The notes below the pieces were generated by a model. The model did not search any database, was not told the origin of the DNA, and worked only from the letters and a program-made list of their open reading frames with translations. DNA of 64,000 nt from the NCBI GenBank assembly GCA_023435745.1, contig JAEZMD010000018.1, positions 1 through 64,000 on the forward strand, in the 5' to 3' direction. This stretch comes from Bacillota bacterium. Lineage in GTDB: Bacteria > Bacillota > Clostridia > Acetivibrionales > DTU013. Shown in pieces: positions 51,080-60,900 of the stretch. Numbering within the stretch: position 1 is the first letter of the stretch; each line of letters begins with the position of its first letter. A program made the translations under genes and the position numbers.

Positions 51080-51207
51080 AAGTTTTCTAGGGTTCCGTAA
51101 CAGGAATTGTTAGTCTGGTCCAAGAGAAAACGCACAATCCAAAAGGTTGTGTACACGGTGGGATAAAAGCCTAGGAGTTATTGAAAATACTCCCGGGCTT
51201 ATTTTTT
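51080..51207 (+). ncRNA. ykkC-class riboswitch (guanidine-I type) with terminator
   Basis: The leader reads CTAGGGTTCCG (51087 on), CTGGTCCAAGAG, a CACAATCC/GGTTGTG stem, ACACGGTGGGATAAAAGCC and AGGAG, which are the conserved blocks of ykkC RNAs in order. The 3' part AAGCCTAGGAGT pairs with ACTCCCGGGCTT and runs into ATTTTTT (51168-51207), a terminator that shares bases with the aptamer. Guanidine-I is the most likely ligand class; ppGpp, PRPP or nucleotide variants of ykkC cannot be excluded by eye. It should turn on the transporter gene when ligand is bound. Confidence 0.85.
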
Positions 51208-51229
51208 GCTCAGAAGGAGGATAAACAAT

Positions 51230-51976
51230 ATGTGGGGATTATTACTTTCAACGATTTTTACGAGTGCGGCAGATAGCCTGAACCCGATTGCAATTACACA
51301 GCAATTTGTTTTACAGGGCATGGTTAAAAAGCCGAAACACATTTGGTATTTTATTATTCCGACCGGAGTTACAAACATGATAGGAGGATTTCTGGCTTAT
51401 TATGGACTTATCACCCTTATCGGGAATTTTTTGGGTAAGCTCGCGCAAAAGCATGCACAGATATTATTCACTGCTGAGCTGATACTCGGAATTGCTTCTC
51501 TTATAGCCGCTGGCATTATACTTCAAAACAATAAGATTGAATCGATTAAAAGACAAATTCAGTCATTAAAAGCTGAAGGAAATAATGGTAACGAAGCTGA
51601 TGAGGAAGAAGCGGGACACAGAATAAAATCTGTATCCCCATTGGCTTTGGTGACTTTAGGTGTAGGCGCAACGATTTCTGAATTGACAACAGCGCTGCCG
51701 TACTTTGCTTTTTTAGCCATTCTTTTTAATTACCGGCTCACGTTATTACAAGTTACATTCATACTTGTTGTATATAATACTATTTACACATTGCCTTTGA
51801 TTATCCTGTACTTTGTCTATATTAGGGCGCAGGATAAGTTTGACCGTCTTTACAGATTTATAAAGACACAAGTCGCAAAGTGCGCTAATATTTTGGCGCC
51901 TGTAATTATGGGGATTATTGGCGTCATTTTGACATATCATTCTATGTCCCTTTTCTTCACTTTGACAGGAGATTGA
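51230..51976 (+). CDS. GAP/LysE-like membrane transporter under riboswitch control
   Basis: 248 residues from ATG 51230 after GAAGGAGG. About six membrane helices: FTSAADSLNPIAITQQFVLQ, a second repeat with VSPLALVTLGVGATISELT, and a charged loop in the middle (KAEGNNGNEADEEEAGHR). The DSLNP and A-T-I-S-E-L-T-T-A-L-P motifs place it in the GAP (Sap) family within the LysE exporter superfamily. The ykkC-class riboswitch upstream makes guanidinium or a related cation a candidate export substrate. It is transcribed alone. Confidence 0.85.
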   Translation: MWGLLLSTIFTSAADSLNPIAITQQFVLQGMVKKPKHIWYFIIPTGVTNMIGGFLAYYGLITLIGNFLGKLAQKHAQILFTAELILGIASLIAAGIILQNNKIESIKRQIQSLKAEGNNGNEADEEEAGHRIKSVSPLALVTLGVGATISELTTALPYFAFLAILFNYRLTLLQVTFILVVYNTIYTLPLIILYFVYIRAQDKFDRLYRFIKTQVAKCANILAPVIMGIIGVILTYHSMSLFFTLTGD

Positions 51977-52017
51977 ACTGGAGATACGAAGGAATATATA
52001 TGTTGAAAAGATGTGAT

Positions 52018-53361
52018 TTACCCGCCTGAACCTGATTTGAAAAACTGGGTCAAAGTTTCAGCCATTTCCGGCCAGTAATCACAATTTTCCCATAAAAATG
52101 CTTTAGGGTAATCTTTCATTTCTCTCCATGGAATGGACTGCAATTTAGGCTTGACAAGATATTGTATATGAAGTTCGTCCAATATTGCAGAGATCCTGAA
52201 GGAATTTTTAAACATACCATCCTCATCTATCGGATAGGAGAACCGTTCCTTTATCATTTCCAGTACTTCACGGGCAAATGTTTCATTCCTTTTTTCCTTC
52301 ACCTGCCACCTCGGCCTGAATTCATTCCCCATCCTCATCCATTCAGTATGTTCCTTTGGATAGACCAAACCCATTGATTTGGCATCCTTGTATGTCCAGA
52401 TCGTCCATGATATTCCATGTTTTTCGAAAATTTCGAGACAGTCTTTTATCAAATCCAGGCCTTCACTCATCCTGTCCTTCGGAAAGCGCCCCCCAGTCTC
52501 GCCAACCCACAGTGGCATACCTGTTTTTTCCCTCAATCGTACATAGTGGGATATTTTATCTTCCATATCCTTCTTTCTTTTGCAGGAATCTGCACATAGG
52601 CAGACATGCTGCCCGGGATAGAAATGGAAGGATAAAGCCTGCTGATATCCGCCGAGACTCTTGAAAAGGCTGAAATCTTTTGCCCAGTCATCCCCTTCAA
52701 GAAACAATATGTGATTACTGTCAACCGTTCTTATCTTTTGAATTGACTTTTCAAAGAAATCATTAAAAGCTACAGTATCCGAAACGTATGATGGCTCATT
52801 AATAATATCGAATCCGGCTATTATTGCGTCATTCTTATATTTCTCCGCGATATAAACCCACAGGTTGATCATCCGTTCCCGGGACAAGGCGTCTTCCCAG
52901 AACATGGGAATTCCTGTTTCACTGCCGGAGTGTGAATCCGGGTTCTGCCCGCCGGGCGATGTGTGTAGATCAAGTATTGCATATATGTTGTATTTTCTGC
53001 ATAGCTCAAGTACACGATCAATATGTCGGAAGCCTTCAACTTTGTATTCTCCCGGCTTTTGGTCATCTTCAAAATGCCTGTAATTAAATGGCAGCCTCAG
53101 CACATTTACACCGATTCTTTTTAGGAATATAAAATCACTTTCGGTAAGAAAATTGTTTAGCAGGTCATCAAAAAAGGATGTGGCACATTTCTCTCCGTAT
53201 ACATCTGCAAATGCCTTTCTTATTCCTTTCTCGGTACCCGGGATTCTCAGCATGAAGTGTTCGAAGTTCATCCACGAACCTACAGCAAATCCTCTTAGAA
53301 TAACCCTTTCATTGTTGATAAAAAAATCACCGTTCCTGGCCTGTAAAAATGTTGTTTTCAC
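52018..53361 (-). CDS. Glycoside hydrolase family 5, cytoplasmic (paralogue 3)
   Basis: 447 residues; same design as the other two GH5 genes. Acid/base Glu189 (INEP), nucleophile Glu288 (WVGETGG), ILRGFAVGSWMNFEHFM, DLHTSPGGQNPDSHSGSETG and FHFYPGQH are seen. No signal peptide. The shared C-terminal module reads VKPKLQSIPWREMKDYP followed by FLWENCDYW. It is most like paralogue 2. AGGAGAT precedes the ATG. No transporter is adjacent; the next genes downstream and upstream are unrelated. Confidence 0.9.
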   Translation of the reverse strand: MKTTFLQARNGDFFINNERVILRGFAVGSWMNFEHFMLRIPGTEKGIRKAFADVYGEKCATSFFDDLLNNFLTESDFIFLKRIGVNVLRLPFNYRHFEDDQKPGEYKVEGFRHIDRVLELCRKYNIYAILDLHTSPGGQNPDSHSGSETGIPMFWEDALSRERMINLWVYIAEKYKNDAIIAGFDIINEPSYVSDTVAFNDFFEKSIQKIRTVDSNHILFLEGDDWAKDFSLFKSLGGYQQALSFHFYPGQHVCLCADSCKRKKDMEDKISHYVRLREKTGMPLWVGETGGRFPKDRMSEGLDLIKDCLEIFEKHGISWTIWTYKDAKSMGLVYPKEHTEWMRMGNEFRPRWQVKEKRNETFAREVLEMIKERFSYPIDEDGMFKNSFRISAILDELHIQYLVKPKLQSIPWREMKDYPKAFLWENCDYWPEMAETLTQFFKSGSGG

Positions 53362-53380
53362 GATATCTCCTCCTTTATTG

Positions 53381-54448
53381 TTATTTCCAGAATACTAATA
53401 TCAAATTAAAAGCATAACCAGCCAAAATTGCACCTGTGACTACGAAAAAGATGTATAAAAGAATAATACGTTTTTTCATAAACATCGCCAAACCTGCAAT
53501 AACCATGGCGCTTGTCGTCTGGCCTGCAATCCAGAATGCCATCATTGCACCTGCGCTGGCCCCTTGAGCCATCAATGCCTTGACAAGCGGAATGGATGCC
53601 TCCGTAGTGATATATAATGGAAGACCGATCACAGCAGCGAGCGGAACGGCTGTATATTTACCGGAACCAAGCAGTCCTCCAATAATTTGGGTGGGCACAA
53701 ATCTGGTTATGAGATAGCCGACAGCAACAAATATGGAAAAGAACAGGAGCATATTTTTTATTCCTATATTTAAAATATTTGTAAATATTGCATTCCACCT
53801 TATATTCTTAAGAAAAGAAAGAACGCTCATCTGTATGCTTGTGCGGGTGTTTTCCTGTACTTTGGAACAGCAAGCTTGTTCTTGTACTGTAGCAATATTA
53901 TTACAGCTTTGCATCCTAAACTGGGAAACATTCCTTGATTTATTGCATCCACACGTCTTATTGCGCCCACACGTCTGCGACGAGCTGTTTAATCGTGTCT
54001 GGTTTTTAAGAAAATTTGTCTTATTTTCAATGAAATGTGTAATATAACCTGATGATACTCCAATGATTATTGAAGCCACCGCCAGAACAATTGCAAACTT
54101 TGTACCTATAACACCTGATATCATTATGAAGGCATCCGGACTCATGAGAGGGGAAGAAGTCAGAAATGCCATTATTGGACCCCACGGCATTACAGTCGTA
54201 AGAAGCCCTACGACCAGTCCCAGTGATCCGGCTGCGCACAATGGCGTTAATATACCGAAAGCTACACTTCCCAATATTGAAACTTTAGGCTTTGCAAGTA
54301 ATTTCTGCTTAAGTTCCTCTACGTTAATATACGCCCTCAGTACCGAAACCAACAGTATGGCAATACTGAATGTAAGCCAGTTATGACGGAGTGCTGCCAG
54401 AACTTCCATTATCATTTGAAAAAGTAAATCGCCGATCATTTTAAACAT
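53381..54448 (-). CDS. YraQ/ArsP-type permease with cysteine-rich loop
   Basis: 355 residues from ATG 54448, with AGGAGG about 10 bases upstream. Two bundles of membrane helices are separated by a cytoplasmic loop (residues about 155-225) with many Cys (CGRNKTCGCNKS, QSCNN, ACCSKV). Bundle one has GILTPLCAAGSLGLVVG and SSPLMSPDAF; bundle two has IGLPLYITTEASIPLVKALM. This is the DUF318/permease family, which includes ArsP exporters of organoarsenicals; the TPxCSCG motif of ArsP is here TPLCAAG. The loop may bind metal or metalloid. It is downstream of the ArsR-type regulator with operator sequences in between. The substrate is not determined. Confidence 0.82.
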   Translation of the reverse strand: MFKMIGDLLFQMIMEVLAALRHNWLTFSIAILLVSVLRAYINVEELKQKLLAKPKVSILGSVAFGILTPLCAAGSLGLVVGLLTTVMPWGPIMAFLTSSPLMSPDAFIMISGVIGTKFAIVLAVASIIIGVSSGYITHFIENKTNFLKNQTRLNSSSQTCGRNKTCGCNKSRNVSQFRMQSCNNIATVQEQACCSKVQENTRTSIQMSVLSFLKNIRWNAIFTNILNIGIKNMLLFFSIFVAVGYLITRFVPTQIIGGLLGSGKYTAVPLAAVIGLPLYITTEASIPLVKALMAQGASAGAMMAFWIAGQTTSAMVIAGLAMFMKKRIILLYIFFVVTGAILAGYAFNLILVFWK

Positions 54449-54478
54449 ACATGTAAACCCTCCTAAAAATAGAATCAT

Positions 54479-54535
54479 ATCGTAATTTAACGATGTATAA
54501 GCTTAAAAAACCCCATCACATCGCATTTATACGAT
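54479..54535. promoter_or_regulatory. ArsR-type operators between regulator and permease, two copies
   Basis: ATCGTAATTTAACGAT (54479-54494) and ATCGCATTTATACGAT (54520-54535) are 16-bp inverted repeats of the same design as two copies upstream of the regulator. They suggest a second control point immediately ahead of the permease gene. Confidence 0.65.
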
Positions 54536-54558
54536 GTGTATAGCCAAAAAAATTCGCA

Positions 54559-54870
54559 TTACTCTTTTGATTTCATGTCGGATTTTAATGTTTCGAGAAA
54601 TTCATCTACCAGTTTGGTATTCAGAAAAAAACAACTCCATGGTTCTCTTTTTTGTTTTATCACCAGGCCAGCTCTCAAGAGTACTGAAAGATGCTGGGAT
54701 ACTGTAGATTGTGCCAACCCGGTTAGTTTCACCACATCACCTACGCTAACTCCGTTTTCATAATACTCGATCCGGTTGCAGAACGTACCGATATCTCTGC
54801 ATCTAAGCGCTTTAATAAGCTCATAACGAGTCTTGTTACCCAAAGCATTACATATTTGCACAACGTCCAT
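54559..54870 (-). CDS. ArsR-family metal/metalloid-type repressor
   Basis: 103 residues, winged helix: ICNALGNKTRYELIKALRC, recognition helix LTGLAQSTVSQHLSVLLRAG and wing IKQKREPWSCFFLN. Cys residues near the N-terminus (ICNAL, RCRDIGTFCN) and in the wing (WSCFFLN) could form an inducer site, but they do not match the ELCVCDL of ArsR/SmtB. It is likely to repress itself and the permease, since 16-bp operators overlap its promoter and precede the permease gene. Confidence 0.88.
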   Translation of the reverse strand: MDVVQICNALGNKTRYELIKALRCRDIGTFCNRIEYYENGVSVGDVVKLTGLAQSTVSQHLSVLLRAGLVIKQKREPWSCFFLNTKLVDEFLETLKSDMKSKE

Positions 54871-54884
54871 TTAATTCACTCCAT

Positions 54885-54930
54885 ATCGTAACTATACGAT
54901 AAGTATATCGGTAGTATACGATAAAGTCAA
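54885..54930 (-). promoter_or_regulatory. Promoter of the ArsR-type gene overlapped by two operators
   Basis: On the minus strand TTGACT (54930-54925), a 17-base spacer and TATACT (54907-54902) form a near-consensus promoter. ATCGGTAGTATACGAT (54907-54922) fills the spacer and ATCGTAACTATACGAT (54885-54900) lies just downstream of the -10, 22 bases away. Repressor bound there would block polymerase directly. Confidence 0.75.
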
Positions 54931-54953
54931 GTGTTTTTTGAAGCTTGATATTA

Positions 54954-57431
54954 TTATTTCTCAATCATCGCCAAAAGCCCACGATCCTGTGCGATTCTTA
55001 TTGCCGAGACCTTACTGCTTACCCCCAGCTTCTGATAGATATTTTTGAAATGTGTTTTTGCTGTTTCCTCGGAAATATGCAGGCGCCCGGCAATTTCCTT
55101 TCTGCTCATTCCTTCCGCCGCCAACCGCAGGATATCGATTTCCCGCTGAGATAAGGAAACCGGATAGTAGGACAGCTCACGGATCGTTCGTTCATACTTC
55201 CGGCATAGTGTCAGGATATAGCTCACATACTCATCATCGGGATTGCTTTGGTGAATCAATTGCAGCATCCCCGTAATATGGGGTGCACTTTCAACGAAGG
55301 GCATGATTAGATTGTCAAGCCGGGCTTCGTTCAGAGCCGCTTCAAGGACGGAAGCGCCGATGCGGGTTCCGTATAAATGGCATTTGGCTGCCGCCTCAAA
55401 TATTTGATTATGTATCAAACCAAGCTGGTTGCTGTATATAGTAAAGAACTTCTTAAACTCTCCGGTTAAAGCATCAAGCTTCTCGTATTTCTTTGATGCC
55501 ATAATTGTTTTGCCAAAGACAAGGTAATTATATGCCAACCCATGGTAGTAAAAACTGGCGCCTGTCATATCGCCGATCTGAAGCCATGGCGGAACACGTT
55601 CGGGCTGGCAGATGCTTGCGAAAACATAGCCCCTGCACAGGTCGAACGCCGTATTGGCGATTGGCAGGTCAACCTCCGGCTGCAGATTCTCTAAAAGCTT
55701 CAGAGCTTCGGGGAGTCTGCCCTGGACGACGCGCAGCCGTATCAGGTTGAACCTCGCACAAACAATAATGTTTGTTTGCGACATAGTTTCTGCCTTTGTG
55801 ATTGCCTGAAGGCAATTGTGCTCCACATTTTCGAAGTCTCCCGTCTCAAGGGCATATTCCGCAAGAGCCAGAGAATCGCAGCCCGTCCCGCATCCGTTCA
55901 AAAACCTGGTGAAATCGGCATATTTTGTGAGAATATCCGCAAGTTCTCTGAGGCTGCCGGCATTTCTGAAATAAATATAAGTATATTGCGGCGAAGCCAG
56001 AGTAAATGTATAATCGCGCAGAACGATATAGGAATTCTGCCCGTTCAGGAGTCTGGCGATTTCCATGTCGGAAGCTATCATTTGAGGCCAATGATTGAAA
56101 TAAGTGAATTTGCGGACAATCAATATTTCTGCTAAAATCCTTTTTCGGTAATTTTCTTCAATTCCGTCCAGCTTTTCATAGTAACGCTGCAGTTCGTCCA
56201 GACGCTCCTTCCATCCTAAAACTGCATTTTGCATGCCTAATAACATGGAATGGAAAATATACAGCAGATAAGCCAAAGGAAATCGACACAGCACATCGCG
56301 CGGCGTATCATCAAACATTTTTACTGAGCCTGTAAATCTGACAAGAACATTCCGGTTGTTTTCCGGGTTATCCAGATGTGATAAAATGCTTTCGGTCCGG
56401 CCTGCCTGGTTCCAATACCCGTAGGCGGTCTGGAATTCCTGCTTCTCAATATACCAGTCTCCCAGACGGCTGTATAATTCGCGGCATTCTTTGTTTGAAA
56501 AGTTTTGTTTCAGCTTTAGAAAATCGAGAAGAACACTATGAATTTTATATATTTTGCTTTTTTCATCATAAAAAACAAACGAATTTTCTTTGTTGAGTTT
56601 TTTCAGAATGAGCCTTGCATTTTCATTTTTTGTTACAAACTCTGCCTGCTTCGCAGAAAAATCCTCCATGATCGAGAGTTTCAGCAGAAAGTCCCGGGTT
56701 TCTTTATCATAAGGAGAAAAAAGCACCCTTTCAACCAACTCTTCGATAGTGGTGCTCATGCCCACGGGAATACCGTTTTCAAGCCCCAGTAACAGTATAT
56801 AGATAAATGAAATCCATCCATCGGTGTATTCAGATATTTTTTTAATGTCATCATTACTTATATCGTCCAGCATAATCCGACAGTAATCCTGAATTTCAGA
56901 TTCGGTGAATTTCAAATGCTGCTTGGACAGGATACAGCATATACCCTTTGAAAGCAGCCCGACAAAATCGATATCCGTAGTGTCCCTTGTGACAAGCAGG
57001 ATATGCAGTCCATCCGGTTCCTCCTGGGCAAGCTGGAGAATCAATTTGTTCAGCCGTATATCCCTGGCATACTGGTAATCGTCCAGTACTATGAGAAAAT
57101 TGACGCCGTAGGTCACACCGGAAAGGATTTGTAAAACCTTGTCCATCTGTGGGGCATCGACGGGAAGACCAAGGGACTTCAGGGTGAGCCCTGCACGGGC
57201 GTCTATATTACTGATTTCGTCAGTGAATTTATTCCAGAAGGCTACCTCGGAGTTTTTTAAATCAGGGAAGGTAAACCAAAATGATTTCATTTTTTCAGCT
57301 TTAATGAATCTTTTTACCGCTGTGGTTTTTCCATATCCCATGGGAGCTTCCAATATCGTGAGAGGATAATCGTACACAGCGGACAGAACTGTGTTGACCC
57401 GGACTCTGTCCAGAAATATGGTGTTTTTCAG
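54954..57431 (-). CDS. MalT-type LuxR-family ATP-dependent regulator
   Basis: About 825 residues. The N-terminus has a STAND NTPase with Walker A APMGYGKTTA and Walker B-like NFLIVLDDYQYA; a helical TPR-like middle; and a C-terminal LuxR helix-turn-helix LSQREIDILRLAAEGMSRKE with ETAKTHFKNIYQKLGVSSK. A GTG lies at 57377, but the frame is open further up and CTG 57431, directly after AGGAGGGGG, would give the usual start KNTIFLDRVRVNTVLSAVYD; I prefer the latter though CTG starts are rare. It is divergent from the DUF2442 gene and the SLH-LRR protein, its likely targets, with the palindrome at 57501-57518 between them. Confidence 0.88.
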   Translation of the reverse strand: MKNTIFLDRVRVNTVLSAVYDYPLTILEAPMGYGKTTAVKRFIKAEKMKSFWFTFPDLKNSEVAFWNKFTDEISNIDARAGLTLKSLGLPVDAPQMDKVLQILSGVTYGVNFLIVLDDYQYARDIRLNKLILQLAQEEPDGLHILLVTRDTTDIDFVGLLSKGICCILSKQHLKFTESEIQDYCRIMLDDISNDDIKKISEYTDGWISFIYILLLGLENGIPVGMSTTIEELVERVLFSPYDKETRDFLLKLSIMEDFSAKQAEFVTKNENARLILKKLNKENSFVFYDEKSKIYKIHSVLLDFLKLKQNFSNKECRELYSRLGDWYIEKQEFQTAYGYWNQAGRTESILSHLDNPENNRNVLVRFTGSVKMFDDTPRDVLCRFPLAYLLYIFHSMLLGMQNAVLGWKERLDELQRYYEKLDGIEENYRKRILAEILIVRKFTYFNHWPQMIASDMEIARLLNGQNSYIVLRDYTFTLASPQYTYIYFRNAGSLRELADILTKYADFTRFLNGCGTGCDSLALAEYALETGDFENVEHNCLQAITKAETMSQTNIIVCARFNLIRLRVVQGRLPEALKLLENLQPEVDLPIANTAFDLCRGYVFASICQPERVPPWLQIGDMTGASFYYHGLAYNYLVFGKTIMASKKYEKLDALTGEFKKFFTIYSNQLGLIHNQIFEAAAKCHLYGTRIGASVLEAALNEARLDNLIMPFVESAPHITGMLQLIHQSNPDDEYVSYILTLCRKYERTIRELSYYPVSLSQREIDILRLAAEGMSRKEIAGRLHISEETAKTHFKNIYQKLGVSSKVSAIRIAQDRGLLAMIEK

Positions 57432-57500
57432 ATTACCCCCTCCTCGTTTATGTATTTCGGCAATATTATATCAAAAACACGCCTGTATACCAATCGTAAA

Positions 57501-57518
57501 ATCCCCCAAACGGGGGAT
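57501..57518. promoter_or_regulatory. GC-rich palindrome between divergent genes
   Basis: ATCCCCC-aaac-GGGGGAT is a perfect inverted repeat in the short gap between the MalT-type regulator and the DUF2442 gene. It may be the operator of that regulator. Confidence 0.5.
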
Positions 57519-57581
57519 ACGCAAAATTTGTAAAAATATATACAATAAACTCATCGGTGATTATAGAAAGCAGGCAGGAGT

Positions 57582-57836
57582 ATGAGCAAAATCGTAAATG
57601 TCCTTGCAAGCGATGATTACAAGCTTTTAATAAATTTTACTGACGGAAGCAACATAACATACAACATGCAAAGACTCGTTGAAACCATTCCCTATTTCAG
57701 GTTAAAGGATCTTTCAAGTTTTCTCGCCGTAAAATTTGATGAAAAATCTGTCTATTGGGATGCCGGGAATGAAAAACCGGAATATTTTCCGTTAAGGATC
57801 AGTGTGGATGCCATTTTATTTTCTTTACGAGATTAG
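57582..57836 (+). CDS. DUF2442 protein
   Basis: 84 residues matching the DUF2442 pattern: IVNVLASDDYKLLINFTDGS at the start, then FRLKDLSSFLAVKFDEKSVY and LRISVDAIL. These small proteins are often next to DUF4160 genes and have been proposed as toxin-antitoxin-like; no such partner is present here. GCAGGAG precedes the ATG. It is 70 bases upstream of the SLH-LRR gene on the same strand. Confidence 0.85.
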   Translation: MSKIVNVLASDDYKLLINFTDGSNITYNMQRLVETIPYFRLKDLSSFLAVKFDEKSVYWDAGNEKPEYFPLRISVDAILFSLRD

Positions 57837-57908
57837 GTGCGGTTACGGTTACAGTTAATTAAATATGGATATAGGTGATTAACTTATTATTAGAAGGGGT
57901 GCTAAAAG

Positions 57909-60900
57909 ATGAAAAAATTGTTTTCGATTTTTTTGGTAATAACTATGATTATCACTATGGTTCATGTATCTGTATCGGCGGCAGCGAAAGAGGAACCGGC
58001 GACAGATGCTGTTCAGTTTTCTGACATGCCGGATAACTGGTCTGCTGCTGCACTAAAGAATGCAGCGGCGAATGGCCTATTAATGGGGAGCAATGGAAAG
58101 ATTCTGCCTGATGAGCCTTTAACCAGAGCACAAATGGCAGCCGTAATTGTACGTGCCTTCGGAGCCACAGCTAAAGGTGACATTAAGAATTATACAGACG
58201 TCAATCCTGCTTCCTGGTACGCGGATGATATGGCAAAGGCGCACAAAATGGGTATCATGAATGGATCCAGTGGAAAGCTTTATCCAGATGCTTATATTAC
58301 CCGTCAGGAAGTATTCGCAATAATGGCTAGGGCATTTAAACTGGAACCCTCAGAAACGATTAATAAGACGTTCATAGACGCAGACAAGCTCTCGGATTGG
58401 GCAAGGGGAGAAATTTATGCGGTTGTAAATGCCGGGTATGTCCGGGGAGATAATGGAATGCTCAATCCTCAGGGGTACATAACAAGGGCGCAATTTGCGG
58501 TAGTGTTTGATAGATTTGTAGTACAGTATTTCCGGGAAGCCGGTGAGTATACTACAGTAGCGGAAGGTAATATTATGATCAATAAACCCGATGTTACCTT
58601 GAAGGATGTAAAAATTAAAGGCGACCTGATTATTGGCGACGGAGTAGGCGACGGGAATGTCACGCTGGACAATGTCGCAATATCCGGAAGGGTGGTTGTC
58701 CGCGGCGGCGGCGCTAATTCTATCAGGATTACCGGCGGCTCGGTGGTGGAAAACATTATTATTGACCGCGGTGCCGATGGCAGAATAAGAGTTTATGCCG
58801 AAGACGGAACTGAAGTTGGCGAAATCATTGCTGATGGAAATGATGATATTATTATAGAAGGTCGTATTGGAACACTGACCATTAATGCCGACGATGTTAC
58901 CGTTGCAGCTGTCAATGCTGAAATTGGTTCAACGACCGTTGGAGGAGAAAATTTTACTCTTAACGTAGATGAAAATTCCACTATTGGAGAAATAGCCGTA
59001 AATGCTGACGGGGCAAGCATCGGAGGTACGGGCAGCGTTGCACATGTTGCCGCAAACGCAAACAATATTGCTGTTAATACACCCGGCACATCGGTAAGAG
59101 CAGCGGAGGGAACTACCGGTGTAACCGCAGGAGCACGTGTGGTTAACCCCGGCACTTCTGTAACTGTTCGGACAGGAGTCACCGGCGGAACCACAACAAT
59201 AGAAGGACCATCTACCGTATCAGTCGACGCTGTTACGATCAGTCCGACTTCAATGACACTAAACGTTGGCGGTGCAACAGGAACAATAATAGCAACGGTC
59301 AGCCCTGTAAATGCAACTAATAAAACTGTAACCTGGGTCAGCAGCGATACTGATGTAGCAACGGTAGCCAATGGGGTGGTAACAGCAAAGACGGCGGGGA
59401 TAGTTTCTATTACAGCAACCGCCGGCGGAAAGACGGCAGCGTGTACGGTAACAGTTGAATCTTCAGAAGCCGATTTCACTTTCAATGCGGGAACAAAAAC
59501 GATCACAGGTTATACCGGAAGTGGCGGGGTTGTTGTGATTCCGTCAACCATTAATGGCGTTGAAGTTAATATAATTGGCGACGGTGCATTTAGCGGGCGT
59601 ACCGGTCTTACAAGCATAATACTCCCCGATAGCCTGACCAGTATCGGTAATTATGCGTTTAATAGTTGCACCAACCTTACAGGAATAACGATCCCCGGCA
59701 GCGTGACCGGCATAGGAATCTTCGTGTTTACTGGGTGCACTGCGCTGCAATCAATCAACGTTGATGAGTCGAATACCGTATACTCAAGTGTTAACGGGGT
59801 CTTGTATAATAAGGACAAGACCACATTAATAACCTATCCTGCAGGTGCAGATGATTATTGTGAAATTCCGGAAGGTGTGACCGATATAGGTGAAAGTGCG
59901 TTTGATGGATGTGCCGGACTGACAGGCATAGAGATTCCCGGCAGTGTAACCGGCATAGCTGATTTTGCGTTTTATGGGTGCACTGCACTGCAAACAATAG
60001 ATGTCGATGAATCAAATGCCGTATATTCAAGTGATGAAAACAGGGTTTTATATAATAAAGACAAAACCGCTTTAATAACCTATCCCGCAGGGAAAACAAA
60101 TGATTCTTTTGTAATTCCCGATAGCGTGACTGCCATAGGAGAGAGTGCGTTCGATGGGTGCACCGGCTTGGTAAACGTAACAATTCCAAGCGACGTAACC
60201 AGTATAGGAGGGTATGCGTTTTGGGGCTGCAGCGGCTTGATCAGCATAACACTTCCCGATAAGGTGACTGTCTTAGGAGAGGGCGCATTCGGAGACTGCG
60301 CCGGCCTGATAAGCATAACAATAGGTGCAGGTGTAACAATAGGAGATAATTTGCTGGTTTTTGAAAATAATAATTTCCGTGACGCATATGAAGCTGAAGG
60401 CGGAGGCGCCGGTACCTATACCGGAACCATGAACGGAACATGGACCAAAATAATCAATGTAACCGGAGTAACCCTTGATATAACGGCCTTGACCCTAAGC
60501 ATAGGCGGAGCAGAAGGTACCTTGACAGCGACTGTAGCCCCGGATGATGCGACAGACAAATCAATAACCTGGTCATCATCTGATGAATCTGTAGCAACCG
60601 TCGATAATGGAACGGTAACTCCACATGCCGCAGGAACAGCAACAATCACAGTTGAGACGACCGATGGCGGAAAAACGGCAGCCTGCACGGTAATAGTTGA
60701 GTCATCAGAAGACGATTTTACTTTCAATGAGGAAACAAATACAATTACAGGTTATACCGGAAGTGGCGGGGTTGTTGTGATTCCGTCAACCATTAACGGC
60801 TTTGAAGCTAAAATAATTGGCGACAGTGCATTTAGCGGGTGTGCCGGTCTGACAAGCATAATACTCCCCGATAGCCTGACCAGTATCGTTTATTATGCGT

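Noticed and set aside
57582..57836. DUF2442 gene as part of a toxin-antitoxin pair
   Set aside because: No DUF4160 or other small partner gene is next to it; the adjacent genes are a regulator and a surface protein.
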